From Anaeramoeba flamelloides (lineage: Eukaryota > Metamonada > Anaeramoebidae): DNA of 64,000 nucleotides. The position numbers and the translations under genes were made by a program. Position 1 is the first letter of the stretch. Every line of letters starts with the position of its first letter. The notes beneath the pieces are model-generated. The model did no database searches and had not been told where the DNA came from. It saw only the letters and a program-made list of their open reading frames with translations. Location: the NCBI GenBank assembly GCA_027625915.1, contig JANTQA010000029.1, positions 9,486,001-9,550,000 on the forward strand, read 5' to 3'. Below are positions 24,891 to 36,275 of the stretch, piece after piece.

Positions 24891-27800
24891 CTAAAGATCA
24901 ATAAAATTGAGAACTGATTCTTCTTTTAATGTAAACATTGACTTTACGATTTCCACTAAAGGATTTTTTTTATTATTGTATTTCACCTTTGGCAATTCTT
25001 TTTCGAGTATTGAATTTAAAAATTTTTTATGTCTAAAGGAAATTTTTTTCTCTTTGTAAGAGTATCTTAGTTTAAAAAAGAAAGTTTTTTTTGATTGTTT
25101 GAATGTCCAAGAAGCCTTCAAAATGAAATCGATTGTATTGAATTGTTTGTAATGGGAGATTGAATGTATATTCTTGCGTGTGTTGTTACAATTTTTCTTT
25201 TTCCTTATCAATGCCAATTTTATATAACGTTTCTCATCCTTTTTCAGCCAATTTAGCCAGACGAATTCCCTTAAATAAATTTTTGGCAAATAAATTAAGT
25301 TAATAAAGCTAATTAATTTTTGAGTCTGTGAGGGTCTAACATTAATTTTATTATTAAAATATAAGGTTAAATTTTGAATTTCCTTATCGGAGAGTATTAA
25401 TTTTTTTTTTTCAGGGTTTGGAGTTGTATATACAAATTCAAGATTGGAATAGTTCTTATTAATTTTAAAATGGAAATGGTTTATGTTATTATTAATTATT
25501 GTGATGCCGAGTCTATCCTTATTTAAAAATTGAGGGTATCGTAATTTAATTTGCGAAAAATTGTACATCACATTTGCAAAGGGGACCAATTGCTGTAAAA
25601 ATAAATCCAAGTTCTTAACCAGCACACTATAGTAGCCGTTCTTTTGCTGTGTTACTAGCGATGATGGCGAGATGGCGTTTGCAAAGTTTTGAAACATTTC
25701 AAAATTTGTCGGTAGAAGCCAAGCAGGCTGCTCTTGCCCCGCGAGAAACATGGCCTCCAGCCGATGCTCCTTGTGATATAGCAGGATACACTTTCGGATG
25801 GCCCTCGGTATCAGTGAAAACCCCTTATTGTATTTGACGAATTCGCTGAGCGTGGAAATCCAATCATAGGATAGCGAGAGCTCAATGAGTGGCTTGATAA
25901 AGCTTGCCAAATTATTGTGGTCGATTTTCCGATCAAACTCTGCCTTTGTTGGAACAGATGGGCTGATCTTTGTTTTAAATTCATTCCCCAATTCCTTAAA
26001 TTTGTATTCAATTTGAATTGAGAACGGTATTAAGGAAAATTTTGTGATTGAATTTAAAATCAAGACCGAATTTGAATTTGTGTTTTGACATTCAAGCTTT
26101 ATAAAATAAAATTTTTGAATGCCAACGTTGTTTGTTAAAATGGTTTGCAATTCCAACAATTTCAATAATTTACAAAAATTTTTTAACATTTTGATTAAAA
26201 AATTCTTTTCTCGGCAAGATCCGTTATTTTTGACAATCAAATTCGTTAAATCAATGCTTGTGAAAAATTGTTGATTGGAATTTTTTAATTTCTCAAGAAC
26301 ATGCTTTGTTTCGTTTTGAAATTTGATTTCACAAACCCAATTAGATTTGCCATAAATTTTTAAAATTAATGATTCAATTTTGATAATTAATTTATTATTA
26401 TCGTTCCCACTTTGGTTGCTGGTAGTGCCGTTATCAAATAATAAAAACTTTTCAATAATTTCCCCCTTAATATAAAAATATTCATAATTCTGATCATTGC
26501 TATCGCTCGTTAATATTGTTTGATTACTTTCCTGTATTAATTTAAAATTCGCATTATAATAATTATCCTCTTCATCTTCATCGTATTCATATTCCCTTCT
26601 TGGCTGGATATGCTCAAATGGCAATAGATTATTGCGTTCAAGTTGTCTAACGATCGACAATGTGATAATTTTATTTTTTATAGGTGAAAATAAGCAAGTA
26701 ATTTCTTTATCAATTTCTTGATAACAATTTTTTAATTTGGGAAATTTTTTTAAGACCCGAAATTCATTATAATAAAATGATTTACTATTTGGTTCCTTTT
26801 CTTCAAAACAGCACACTATCCCACAATAGGTAACCATTTCATTATCAAAGGCAATAAACGCTAAAAATTCATCGGATTCTTTAAATTTTCCAAAAATAAT
26901 GTTATTTAAAGGATCCATTTTTTTATCAATATTCTGATGAAAAAATTTATTTGTCGTTCTTTGGTTCTTATTTTGATTATCATTCTTATTTTTATTTTTA
27001 TTACCAAATGCACTTTGATAATTATAATTATCCTTTGAATAAAAGACCTCTTCAATTAATTTTTCAATGTTGATTATAGGATAAGAGCGATAAATTTCAA
27101 GCCCTGCTTCTTTTAATGAATTTCCAAATCTAATAAGAATGCCCTTTCGTAAGGTATTAACGGTACATTGGAAAATTTCAACTGTGCTATTACCATGATT
27201 TAATTTTTGGATTAATTGGTTAATTGTACGAAGATTTTCAGAAAAAAAATACTTTTTGAATTTTTTTTCTTTTGATTTTATTTCTTTATTATTATAAATA
27301 TTTTGTAATAATTGCTTATTAAAAGTTTCAGTTTCATTTCCAGTTTCAGTTTCAGTTTCAGTTTCAGTTTCTAAATCAGATTCAAAATTAAATTCAAATT
27401 CAGATTCTGATCCAGATTCAAATTCTGATTCTGAATCAAATCCCAAAACACTTTGATGATAATTATCCTTATCCTTATCATTATCATTATTCTTATTTTC
27501 ATTCTTATTATTATTTTCATCCTCATTTTCATTTTCATTTTCATTTTCATTTTCGATTTTATCTTCATCATTATCATTATCAAAATTATTATTGATTATA
27601 AATAATCCATTACTTAAATTTATTTGGAAATTAAGAATAATAAACCCATTAAATAGTGAAATTGTCAGGTTTTTTGGTTTTAACATAAATTTTGAATGCT
27701 TTTTAAATTTGATGAATTTAAAATAATCACTTTTTAAAAATAAATTATATAATAAATTTAAACGAATTGTCGCCAATTCAGTCATTGCAACAGATAAATT

Positions 27801-29261
27801 TCTTGTAAAACAAGATTTAATATCATTAATTGTTAATTTGGATGGGATTTCTGGTAAATGTGCTACAGTCAATTCATTATCATCATCAATACTATAAGTA
27901 ATTTTTGGTATTTGATTTAAATTCATCCATGATAGGTTAGTCCAATAATTAATATAAAACTCGTTTTGTTTTTCAATTTTTAATTTTATTGTATCTTTAT
28001 ATATGGTCTTTGATAATTTACCAACTTGATAATATATTAATCCAAATTGTATTTTTACACAAACAAAATGAATTTTTTTATAAAGAATTTCTAGAGTCAA
28101 ATCTCGTTTAAATTGATTCCCAGTTAAATTTTGCTCTTTATTTCCCTTTTTTTTTTCATTTATATTTTCATTTTCATCCTCATTCCCATTCCCATTCCCA
28201 TTTCCCTTTTCGTCTTCGTCTTCGTCTTCATTATAAATTTCAATTTCAATTTCACTTTCTTTCAATACTTCAGATTGTTCATTAGTGTTTTGTCCTTCTT
28301 TTTTTATTTCAACAACCCCCATTCCTTCCACTTCATCTCCCTCTCCCTCTCCCTCTCCCTCTCCCTCTCCTTCTTCATTTTCTCCAGTTTCTTCCTCTTC
28401 AGAGTCTATTATCTCATCAAATTCATCTTGCTTAAGATCTAAAATAATTTCTTGTAACCAATTCTGTAGTCTTGTTTTATTAAAAGTAACTTCTTGACGG
28501 GTCTTTTTGAGATTTTTTTCAGTAATCAATAATTCCAACTCAACAATGACCCATGAATAATAAAAAAAAATATGATCTTTTTCATATTTTTTATAATAAT
28601 TCTTTGTGTGTTCAACATTAAAGAAATTCCCAAAATAGGGATTAAAATATACATCTTCTAATGTTAAAGTTAATTTGAATTCGTTTTTGATTAAAAAGGT
28701 TACATACCCTCCTGTAATTTCTGTGATGACCATTTCGTTTGGTAGCTTGGAAGTTAAAATCCGTAATTGGATTAATCTATTTAAACTTTGTTTTCCAGTG
28801 TCAATAATGCCTTCCTCAATTTGCATTTCATTTAAATTTTCCCATAAGGCGGGATGGTAATAGGAAGAGCCAGACCTGAGAATGGAAATAGCCATCTTAT
28901 GATCAAACATGGGAGTTCGAAAAAATGGTAAACTTTCTTGGAACAAATAGAACAAGGTATCGGCAGCGTACCCCAAGGAAAAGTCATCGCGGTTCATATA
29001 CCTTAACATTTCCAAGCTTGTGTTGGTTTGCAACGAATATTTTCTTGTCCATTTTGAAATTATTGAAAGCTCTAAAAACAAAAACCACATCCGTTCAAAT
29101 AATTCAAGCAATTCAATCTTGCATTCCTCATCATCATCTTGATCCATTAAGGTCTCCTTTTTTTGGGATAAGTCTTGGTATGACTTTTGAATGGCAAAAT
29201 GAATTAACTGGCCAAACGGAATGAAGTCGATCTTTGGTGGTAACTCAATTTCTTCGTTCAT
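24891..29261 (-). CDS. MED14: Mediator complex subunit 14 (MED14/RGR1)
   Basis: Backbone subunit linking head, middle and tail of Mediator, the RNA polymerase II co-activator. A single uninterrupted frame of 1456 residues, about the length of animal MED14. The N-terminal 180 residues match the MED14 signature: IDFIPFGQLIHFAIQKSY, an ELFERMWFLFLELSIISKW helix, LGYAADTLFYL, and PMFDHKMAISILRSGSSYY. A second conserved block near residues 1125-1185 (YDWISTLSEFVKYNKGFSLI, then AIRKCILLYHKEHRLEAMFL) is the GC-richest part of the gene. Between them lie acidic simple-sequence inserts: Glu/Gly and Glu/Asp/Asn runs at residues about 285-360 and Asn/Asp/Glu plus Ser/Glu/Thr repeats at about 555-640. The start ATG follows an A-rich leader. 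The absence of any intron contrasts with its neighbours. Confidence 0.9.
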   Translation of the reverse strand: MNEEIELPPKIDFIPFGQLIHFAIQKSYQDLSQKKETLMDQDDDEECKIELLELFERMWFLFLELSIISKWTRKYSLQTNTSLEMLRYMNRDDFSLGYAADTLFYLFQESLPFFRTPMFDHKMAISILRSGSSYYHPALWENLNEMQIEEGIIDTGKQSLNRLIQLRILTSKLPNEMVITEITGGYVTFLIKNEFKLTLTLEDVYFNPYFGNFFNVEHTKNYYKKYEKDHIFFYYSWVIVELELLITEKNLKKTRQEVTFNKTRLQNWLQEIILDLKQDEFDEIIDSEEEETGENEEGEGEGEGEGEGDEVEGMGVVEIKKEGQNTNEQSEVLKESEIEIEIYNEDEDEDEKGNGNGNGNEDENENINEKKKGNKEQNLTGNQFKRDLTLEILYKKIHFVCVKIQFGLIYYQVGKLSKTIYKDTIKLKIEKQNEFYINYWTNLSWMNLNQIPKITYSIDDDNELTVAHLPEIPSKLTINDIKSCFTRNLSVAMTELATIRLNLLYNLFLKSDYFKFIKFKKHSKFMLKPKNLTISLFNGFIILNFQINLSNGLFIINNNFDNDNDEDKIENENENENENEDENNNKNENKNNDNDKDKDNYHQSVLGFDSESEFESGSESEFEFNFESDLETETETETETGNETETFNKQLLQNIYNNKEIKSKEKKFKKYFFSENLRTINQLIQKLNHGNSTVEIFQCTVNTLRKGILIRFGNSLKEAGLEIYRSYPIINIEKLIEEVFYSKDNYNYQSAFGNKNKNKNDNQNKNQRTTNKFFHQNIDKKMDPLNNIIFGKFKESDEFLAFIAFDNEMVTYCGIVCCFEEKEPNSKSFYYNEFRVLKKFPKLKNCYQEIDKEITCLFSPIKNKIITLSIVRQLERNNLLPFEHIQPRREYEYDEDEEDNYYNANFKLIQESNQTILTSDSNDQNYEYFYIKGEIIEKFLLFDNGTTSNQSGNDNNKLIIKIESLILKIYGKSNWVCEIKFQNETKHVLEKLKNSNQQFFTSIDLTNLIVKNNGSCREKNFLIKMLKNFCKLLKLLELQTILTNNVGIQKFYFIKLECQNTNSNSVLILNSITKFSLIPFSIQIEYKFKELGNEFKTKISPSVPTKAEFDRKIDHNNLASFIKPLIELSLSYDWISTLSEFVKYNKGFSLIPRAIRKCILLYHKEHRLEAMFLAGQEQPAWLLPTNFEMFQNFANAISPSSLVTQQKNGYYSVLVKNLDLFLQQLVPFANVMYNFSQIKLRYPQFLNKDRLGITIINNNINHFHFKINKNYSNLEFVYTTPNPEKKKLILSDKEIQNLTLYFNNKINVRPSQTQKLISFINLIYLPKIYLREFVWLNWLKKDEKRYIKLALIRKKKNCNNTRKNIHSISHYKQFNTIDFILKASWTFKQSKKTFFFKLRYSYKEKKISFRHKKFLNSILEKELPKVKYNNKKNPLVEIVKSMFTLKEESVLNFIDL
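27325..27372 (-). repeat. Coding hexanucleotide repeat in MED14 (Thr-Glu run)
   Basis: Plus-strand TTTCAG units, read on the minus strand as alternating Thr and Glu. Frame-neutral six-base units; likely length-variable between strains. Confidence 0.85.
27510..27560 (-). repeat. Coding hexanucleotide repeat in MED14 (Glu-Asn run)
   Basis: Plus-strand CATTTT units encode Glu-Asn pairs on the minus strand, in the same disordered insert as the Thr-Glu run. Confidence 0.85.
28335..28375 (-). repeat. Coding hexanucleotide repeat in MED14 (Glu-Gly run)
   Basis: Plus-strand CTCCCT units encode Glu-Gly pairs on the minus strand. A related CTTCGT block near 28209-28228 encodes Asp-Glu pairs. Confidence 0.85.
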
Positions 29262-29874
29262 TTTTTTTTTTTTTTTTTCCTTTTTTTTTGTTTTTTTTAA
29301 TTCTTTTATTAAAAATCAAAAAATAATAAAAAATTAAAAAGAAAAAGTAAAAAGTAAAAAAAATGATTATCTGTTTTACAAAAATGGAATCTTTAAATTT
29401 TTGAGGTACAAGTTCTTTAATTTTTGAATTTTCTTTCACCAAAGACAATAAACAAGAAAGAATTTAATCTTTGATAATAAAAATAATTTTAATCATCAAT
29501 TTCAAAGTATAATTTGTTGAAAAGTAGATTTTAACTATTTTTAAATAAAATAGTTAAGTTTCACACAAATACAATACCCACTAAGGTATTTTCCTCAATA
29601 AAAGGGATCTTGAAATATCCTCAAGCATTTCATTTTATAATATTTTAATGGTGTTTGTTGAGTTAATTGAAAAAAATTTCACTTCATTTTTTTCGTTTTT
29701 CATTTATAAAAAGAGTTTTCAAACTGTTAGGTTGTGGTTTGTGCTCTATTTATTTACTAAAGAGAAATTGAAAAAGAAGTGAAAATTGTTTTCCAAGTTA
29801 TTGTACAAAGATCAGTATCAAATCTAATAAAAAAAACACTTTTAGTAAAAAGAAAAATGTAAGAATATTGTCTC

Positions 29875-30580
29875 AGTGATTAGCCTAAAACACATAGAAG
29901 GTCAAAAATTAAAGTGTGTTGGCACTGAATATTTCTGATATTAGTTGTTCATGTTTTAAATGTCTCTAAAAAATCAAATAGTAAAAGAATTTCATAAGTT
30001 GATTTCTTCAATTACAATTTATCCTTTTGTTAGTAAAAAATCTATCAATGATTTTTTAAAAAAAATTCATATTGTGAACAAATATAAGTGTCCTGTTTTT
30101 AATGCCCAGTCTATAAATTTGAAACTTATATTTCTTAAATTTGTATGGAAATTGGAATTAGAAGTTAAAAGGTTCTATTTTTTAAAAAAAATCAAATAAT
30201 TAACTCGAATATAAAGATTATTTTGACAAATTATTTTTATATATTAGAAATATATTTGAAAATATGACTAACCGTTGAAAATCTAAACAAAATCTATCAA
30301 ATCTTTGGGTTTTTTAGATTAATAATTATTTAATTAAGTATTAAAATTGAAAAAATTAAAAAATATTTACTATTGGTTAGTTCTATAATAATAGTTATTT
30401 ATTACTAGAATATTATTTTTTTGAGTTTCTATCTTAAGAATTGGAAAAAGTAAATAAAATATAAATTAATAATATTAAAATTTTTAAAAATGATGCTTTT
30501 GAAAATGAAAAAATTTATAATTTAAAAATATTGTTAATACATTTTTTTATAGCTCTTTGAATTATATTAAACACTTTGAA
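29875..30580. repeat. Family B element, degraded copy
   Basis: Follows copy 1 in order: 'gattagcct', 'aaattaaagtgtgttg', 'aaatgtctctaaaaaatc', 'attttgacaaattat', 'gagtttctat', 'tagctctttgaatta'. The terminal words are eroded and the right inverted end is not recognisable. Confidence 0.6.
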
Positions 30581-30639
30581 ATATTTAATGTTACACTAGA
30601 CTTATATTATCAGCGAATATATAGTAAAATCTAGCGGAT

Positions 30640-30830
30640 CAAATGTCGATTTTCTATAATTCAAAAGAATAAAGTTAAAATCTTTGATTTTACTCAATTT
30701 TTTTAAATTCTGGAAAAGATAACAGTGTTTTATTTTTTACTTTTTAATTTAAAAGAAAATTTTTTAAATTTTCTTTTTATTTCAAAAATGAAAAAAAAAC
30801 CTCTGCACTCTATCGCACTTGATGTGTACT
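30640..30830. repeat. Dispersed repeat C, partial copy
   Basis: 'aattcaaaagaataaagtta', 'aaaatctttgattttactca' and the end word 'cctctgcactctatcgcactt' match the copies at 36060-36250 and 46930-47150. Confidence 0.6.
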
Positions 30831-32164
30831 TCTGTTTTTTTTGTAATATAATACATAAATCAAAAATTAAATAAATTTTAGATTTGTTTCTTAAATTAAA
30901 AAAAATAATAACATAACGGGAATAAGATTGATATTCATATTTTCTGATCTTTAAAATAAATAAAAAAATAAAGAATTTTACTAATTATTTCAAAAAATAA
31001 AAAAAACCTAACGGTAAACAGGATGTAATTTTGCTGGGCCACTTCTTTTCTTGATAATAAAAAAATTACAGTTTATCTTTTTAAACTTTTTAATTTTTAT
31101 TTAGAACTGATCTTTCAGAGCCTATTTCTATAATATATATAATAATACCTAATTTGTATGTGATTTATGGATGGATGGTTCAAAAAATAATTGATAATAT
31201 TGATTTTTTGTTAGAATTAGGGTATCATTACACTAACTGGAAAGAAATGATTTCAATAATCAAAAGATCTTAAAATCAGATTAATCCAAGAAGATATTTT
31301 ATTATAATTGAAATATTTCAAAAGAAATGAGGCCATGATATTGATTATAGACAAATTTAATACATTTTTTCACTAATACTTATTTGAATTTTTTCATTGT
31401 GTAAAAAATCATGAAATTTCAAAAAAAAAAAAAATTAGATTTTTGATTTTCTATTTGAACTTTTATTTATTTTTCTTTTTCTCCCTAACCTTTATTAAGT
31501 TTTATATAGTTGATAGGTGATGATATTTTGAAAAATTATTTGAAATAGTGATATAATTTTAAATGTTACAATCACCTTAGGAAACGAAATTATCCAATTG
31601 AAATTGTAAAATTTGTATGATATTTACCAAAATTATATATTATCAGTTTAAAAAAAGAAAAACTTGGAAAATAAACTATTAAAACCTAAAAAAAATTCAC
31701 TGTTTTGTTTTGGATAACTTTTTTATAATAATAATTTACTTTATAATCTTTTTTTTTTTTTTTTTTTCATTATCGAAAAATACAGAGTATTTAAAAACAT
31801 GTAACAAGAACTAGTAAAACTGGTGATGATTAAGATGATTGCATGTTACAGGTTAAATAGGTTATTTGTTTTGAAAATTTCAGTTTGTTTTTCAATTTTT
31901 ATTAGTATTTTTAAATAATCAAGAAAATTATTCTCCTTTATTTTTGTGGTTTATGTGATATTTAAGATTTTTTTTATTTTTTTTCTGTGATTTTTGGAAT
32001 TCACATGTTTTAGATTTGAAATTTAATTAAAATACTAGAAAAGACTTTTTGAATAAAAAAAAATAAATCAAAAAATCATACTTTCTTTCAAAAGGTTTTA
32101 AATAATTTATCTGGTTCACAGTCATTCATATTTGAAAGCTAAATAAAACTATATTATTACAAAG

Positions 32165-32400
32165 TCTGTTAATATCAAAACAAAAAGATCAAAATTTTCA
32201 TTCGGATTTTCTCAAAAATCACACGTTACAAGAATCTAAAATAAATCCTCAAAGTTCCTAATTCTAAAAGAAGAATTAATGATTCAAGCTTCTTTTAAGT
32301 TTTGTAAAAATTTGAAAAGTTACATTATTTAAAAATCTGATTTTAGAAAGCTGAATGAAAATTTTTTACGATTTATTTTGAAAAAAATACTATATTGAAT
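32165..32400. repeat. Family I repeat, uninterrupted copy
   Basis: Left words 'aaaaagatcaaaattttcat' and right words 'gaaagctgaatgaaaatttt' are related in inverted form, making a loose foldback. It aligns with 54485-55215 once the TTAA-flanked element there is set aside, and it has a TTAA (32295-32298) at the equivalent point. Confidence 0.55.
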
Positions 32401-32527
32401 TTCCAATCAATGTCTTTCTTTCATATTTCTCGAAAGGTTTTAAAAAGTTTGAAAGAAATTTATTGAACAAAATTGAAAGAATTTTCAGTAAAATATGATG
32501 TTTTATTGTTCATGATCGTTAAAAAAA

Positions 32528-33646
32528 TTATTTTTTTTTCTTTTTATGATCAACAGTCATTTGGATTAATTCATGAATTATGGAAATAATGGAGTCTCTT
32601 TTTTCACTTGAAAAGAAAAGTTGAGATTTGTCTTTAAAAATGATTTTAAAATCCACATTTGAATTTCTCGTTATTTTGATTTCAGCAATATTTGAGATAT
32701 GCTTTTTACAGATTTCTCTGCCGAATTCATTTACACCTTCTTTAATTAAAATAAATATCTTTTGTGTTCCAGGGTTTTTATTAATCAATAGGGAGGCCTC
32801 GATAGCTTGCTCTCTTTTTGTATTGCTAAATGAGACAGTGAACTTGCCCAGGTTTATACAGTAATTGCCAATTTTAACATTCAAGGCAAGCAATTTTTTG
32901 TTTGTCTGGTTGATGGTATAATCCTTAGTTTGTGATTCCCTTTGCAAGGAAGACAATTGTGTTTCTAGTTGCTTGAGGATTTTTTGGTTATGGGTGTTTG
33001 TTTCCTTATTTTTGTTGTTTAACGTTTCCAGTTGTGTATTTTCTTTTGCCAATTCCTCGTTTTTTAAGAAAATATTCTGCACCTCATTGACGCTTTGTTG
33101 GTAGTTTCTTTCTGTGATCTCATACCGTCTTTGGTTTTCCTCTTGCTTGGACTTTTCTAAGTCGATTAGCTTGTCCATTTCACGGATTTTGAATTTGAAA
33201 TTTTGTTGAAGATCGTTGATCTCTGTTTCAACCAAATACACTTCTTGTTCTTTTGATTTACTTTTTTCTGTAAAATAGTCTTCGATTTTGTGCCGCAGTT
33301 TGTCCAATACCAACATCTGTTTCTTGTTATTTTCAATCTGTGTCTCTCGGTGATTGGAGTTGTTGCCTCCCGTTTGCTCCATCCGAGAAGATATTTGTTT
33401 CCTTTTGTTATACATGCTTTGCCACTCCTCTTCCAAAAACATTGAAAGCGAGCTCTCAAGTGTTTTTACATTTGAATCTAATTTTGAAATTTCCTTTTTG
33501 TTTTTTGTTACATTCTTCTCATTTTCTTCAACCTTTGTTGTAATTTCACTCAGCCTTTGTTCAAGTTTTTTATAAGCCTTTAACTCAACCCTTAAATTTT
33601 TTTTTAATAAGTCTACCCTTGTTTCTAATTTTTGTTTTTCGTTCAT
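32528..33646 (-). CDS. Coiled-coil protein with possible PH-like C-terminal domain
   Basis: I do not recognise this gene. A single-exon frame of 372 residues starts at an ATG in an A/T leader and ends TAA. Residues about 1-245 are rich in Glu, Lys and Gln with heptad-like Leu/Ile spacing and are almost surely a long coiled coil (for example VDLLKKNLRVELKAYKKLEQ). The last ~115 residues change character: alternating hydrophobic strands (GNYCINLGKFTVSFSN, KIFILIKEG, ISNIAEIKIT, DFKIIFKDKSQLFFSS) followed by an amphipathic helix (RDSIISIIHELIQMTV). That strand-strand-helix pattern resembles a PH-like or FERM-C-like fold, but this is inference from pattern alone. No signal peptide, membrane segment or catalytic motif. 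Codon composition is richer in GC than the flanks, which supports it being real. It lies 3.3 kb from MED14 and 2.7 kb from PSMA5. Confidence 0.8.
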   Translation of the reverse strand: MNEKQKLETRVDLLKKNLRVELKAYKKLEQRLSEITTKVEENEKNVTKNKKEISKLDSNVKTLESSLSMFLEEEWQSMYNKRKQISSRMEQTGGNNSNHRETQIENNKKQMLVLDKLRHKIEDYFTEKSKSKEQEVYLVETEINDLQQNFKFKIREMDKLIDLEKSKQEENQRRYEITERNYQQSVNEVQNIFLKNEELAKENTQLETLNNKNKETNTHNQKILKQLETQLSSLQRESQTKDYTINQTNKKLLALNVKIGNYCINLGKFTVSFSNTKREQAIEASLLINKNPGTQKIFILIKEGVNEFGREICKKHISNIAEIKITRNSNVDFKIIFKDKSQLFFSSEKRDSIISIIHELIQMTVDHKKKKK

Positions 33647-34360
33647 TAAAAAGTGTTTTTCTAATTTTTCTTGTTTTGTTTGTTTTTTTTTATTCCTTTT
33701 TATTTTTTCTTTGGTGCTTTTGAGAACTTCTTTTTTTCTGTTTCTTTGATTTAGGTTATTTGGATCGCTTTTTATTCAAGAGCAATAATACTTTCTTTTC
33801 TTTGGGAGTAAAAATTTTCTTTTTTATTGTTTAATTTTTAAGGGAGAAAAGTAATGGAAAAAAAATGAAAACTTAGTTTTACATTAGAGAGTAAAAATTC
33901 TAGAGTTAGTTATTTGTATTTCTACTTTTTCAGAATAGTTTAGAGTCACAGTGTAAATTCTTTATATCGTATTTTTTAACTTTTAAAATCATCAGCTAAA
34001 ATAAAAAATAACAACTGAGCTTCCATAAGTAAGCTGAATTCAATAATCTAAAAGTATTGTTCCAATTGACTTTTTATGGTTCTTTTGGCTAATTCAAGAA
34101 ATAAATAGTGAATTATTTAGGAAAATAAACTAAATATTTTTCTTGAATAATTAGAAAATAATAGTATAGTTTCAATTTTATATTAATAAAGCTATTTAAA
34201 AAACTGTGCAAAAAGAAAATGATTTAAAACTTAGAAAAAGATGATAAGTGTCTTTATATAAAATAAAGGGAAATATATTATATTGGGGTTCAGAATACCT
34301 GTGTATCGAGTATATAAGATATATTTCAAATTAAACTAGTGTTTTTTTATCTTATTTCAA

Positions 34361-34717
34361 GTCAACATCCAATCAATTACCAAATAGTATACGGAAGTTC
34401 AAATCAAATTTGAAAATTCTTTCGTTCAGGATAAAAGTAAATTTAAAATTAGGAATAAAATTACATTGTTTCACAATTCTCCCTATTTTTCAAAAAAATT
34501 TTTTTTTCTTGATCAAAAATTTTTTCTCGAGAATAAACTCTGTTTTTTTCAGAAAAATTTCCAATTTGATCCACCAAATGTTAGAATTTCATTTTTTAAA
34601 AATAGAACTTTAAGAAACCCATGAAATTTCACCTTAAAGTTTATTTTACCTTTCCTTGAACTTTAAATATATATACCTTCTAAAAAACACGACTTTTATT
34701 TCGAAATTTGAATTTTA
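34361..34717. repeat. Dispersed repeat G, copy
   Basis: Colinear with 59856-60235: 'caacatccaatc', 'caaatagtatac', 'aatttgatcc', 'atagaactttaagaaacc', then 'cttttatttcgaaat'. Class unknown; no clear ends. Confidence 0.6.
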
Positions 34718-34825
34718 CCAAGTACGTAAAGAAATTTTAGCAACTTTAAGACTTTTTTCCCTTCTATTAAAACATTTAAATAGATTCTATAGTAGTGTTT
34801 TATTTCAGTATATTTATGTTAAAAT

Positions 34826-34847
34826 GATATATATATATATATATATA
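34826..34847. repeat. (AT)n microsatellite
   Basis: About 11 AT units. Confidence 0.9.
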
Positions 34848-35325
34848 CTATTTACTTTTCAAGGATGCATAGTTTTAATAGTATAATCATTTTTGTTTAA
34901 AGGGTTTAAATGGGGATTAGAGGAAAAAATTTATTTTTGAAAATTCAAAATTAAAATCATTTTTTGACATTCTTACTTGTTTCTTTTTTTTTATTTCTAT
35001 TTTTTTTTTTTTAATTATAATTGTTTTGTTATTTTTTTATTTTACGATTTTTTTTTGATAGCCTAATTCATTTTTTTTTTTTTTATTTCAAGATTGATTG
35101 TTATAGGGTACATACTTGATATTCTAATGTTATTGAAACCCGGAGAATGATTTTCAGAAAAATACAATTGGGTAATATTAGATTTTTCATTTATCTACAA
35201 CAAAAAAAATATCTACTAGATTAAAATTGATTTTGAAAAAGTTGTTTTACAAAGTTAACTGTTAATAGATTAAAAATAATTGATTTAATAAACACAAATT
35301 TTTAAAAAAATAGATATGTAGATTA

Positions 35326-35351
35326 ATATATATATATATATATATATATAT
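35326..35351. repeat. (AT)n microsatellite
   Basis: About 13 AT units. Confidence 0.9.
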
Positions 35352-35764
35352 TATTTTTAAAAATGTACCCACATTCTCATGACTTATTTATATAACAAAT
35401 ACTAAACAGGTATATGTTAGAATTGTTATTTATAAATGAAGATTTTCAATAATTCAAAAAATAAAAATCCTTGGTTTTGATGAATTACAAGGATTTCTTA
35501 GTTTTATAGAAATAGGAATTTGAAAAAATAATATTAGACAAAAACTTTTAAAAAACTGAGAATTGAATTCGATATTATTGGATTTTAATTAGCTAAAAAT
35601 AGATCAAATGAATCAACATAAAAAATAATTACAATTATAAAACTTTTAAACAAAAAATATCTTAAATGGAAAGGTGCAACCATAATTTTGAAATTTAGAT
35701 GGTTGTAAATTATTTAAGCATATAATCAAGCGTCATTAACAAACAATAAATTAAAATTTTGTAA

Positions 35765-36275
35765 ATTCTGCAAAAAAATAAATAATTTGGATATCTTTGA
35801 AGATTTGGAATCATTTTCTCTTAAATTGCCCCGAACTATGAAAATAATCATAAAATCTTGATATCTGAATTAAAAAAAATTATTTTCTTTTATCTTAAAA
35901 AATAATAATATTTTTTATATTATTAACAAAAAAGACTCTATATATTTATTAGCCTTCGTGGAGAAAAAAAAAATATTTTTAAATCTTTTAAAAAATTTCT
36001 TAATAAAAATTTAGGACTTAGGGAAGTGCCATCAAGTGTCACATAGTTCCGTAGAGTGCCGTAGAGTGCCTGGATTTTCCAGGATTCAAAAGAATAGAGA
36101 AAAATCAAAGATTTTACTCAATTCATGTAATTATGGAAAACCTAATGGAAGTGCATAGGTTTTTTTTTAGTTTTTGGAATAAACAGAAAATTAAATAAAT
36201 TTTCGGTTTATTTCAAAAATTAAAAAAAACAGAAGGTCAAATAAGAGGAATTATCAACCCCTTCCTTACCCAATA
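35765..36275. repeat. Dispersed repeat C, longest copy
   Basis: Two modules. The first (35770-36000) includes 'ggatatctttgaagatttgga' and matches 47215-47440. The second (36030-36250) carries 'gtagagtgccgtagagtgcc', an inverted pair around the T tract (gaataaacagaaaat / ttttcggtttatttc), and ends near 'ggaattatcaacccctt', which matches 'ggggttaataacccctccc' at 47470. The shared order shows these are parts of one family, though in the other copy the modules are in a different arrangement. Confidence 0.6.

Larger units (their letters stand above)
29262..32527. other. 3.3-kb spacer upstream of MED14
   Basis: T-tract next to the MED14 start, then a degraded family B copy (29875-30580), a family C fragment (30640-30830) and a family I copy (32165-32400). 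No gene seen. Confidence 0.65.

Noticed and set aside
28131-28497. Plus-strand frames opposite MED14 acidic repeats
   Set aside because: They are the antisense reading of the hexanucleotide repeats, and MED14 on the minus strand is continuous through them.
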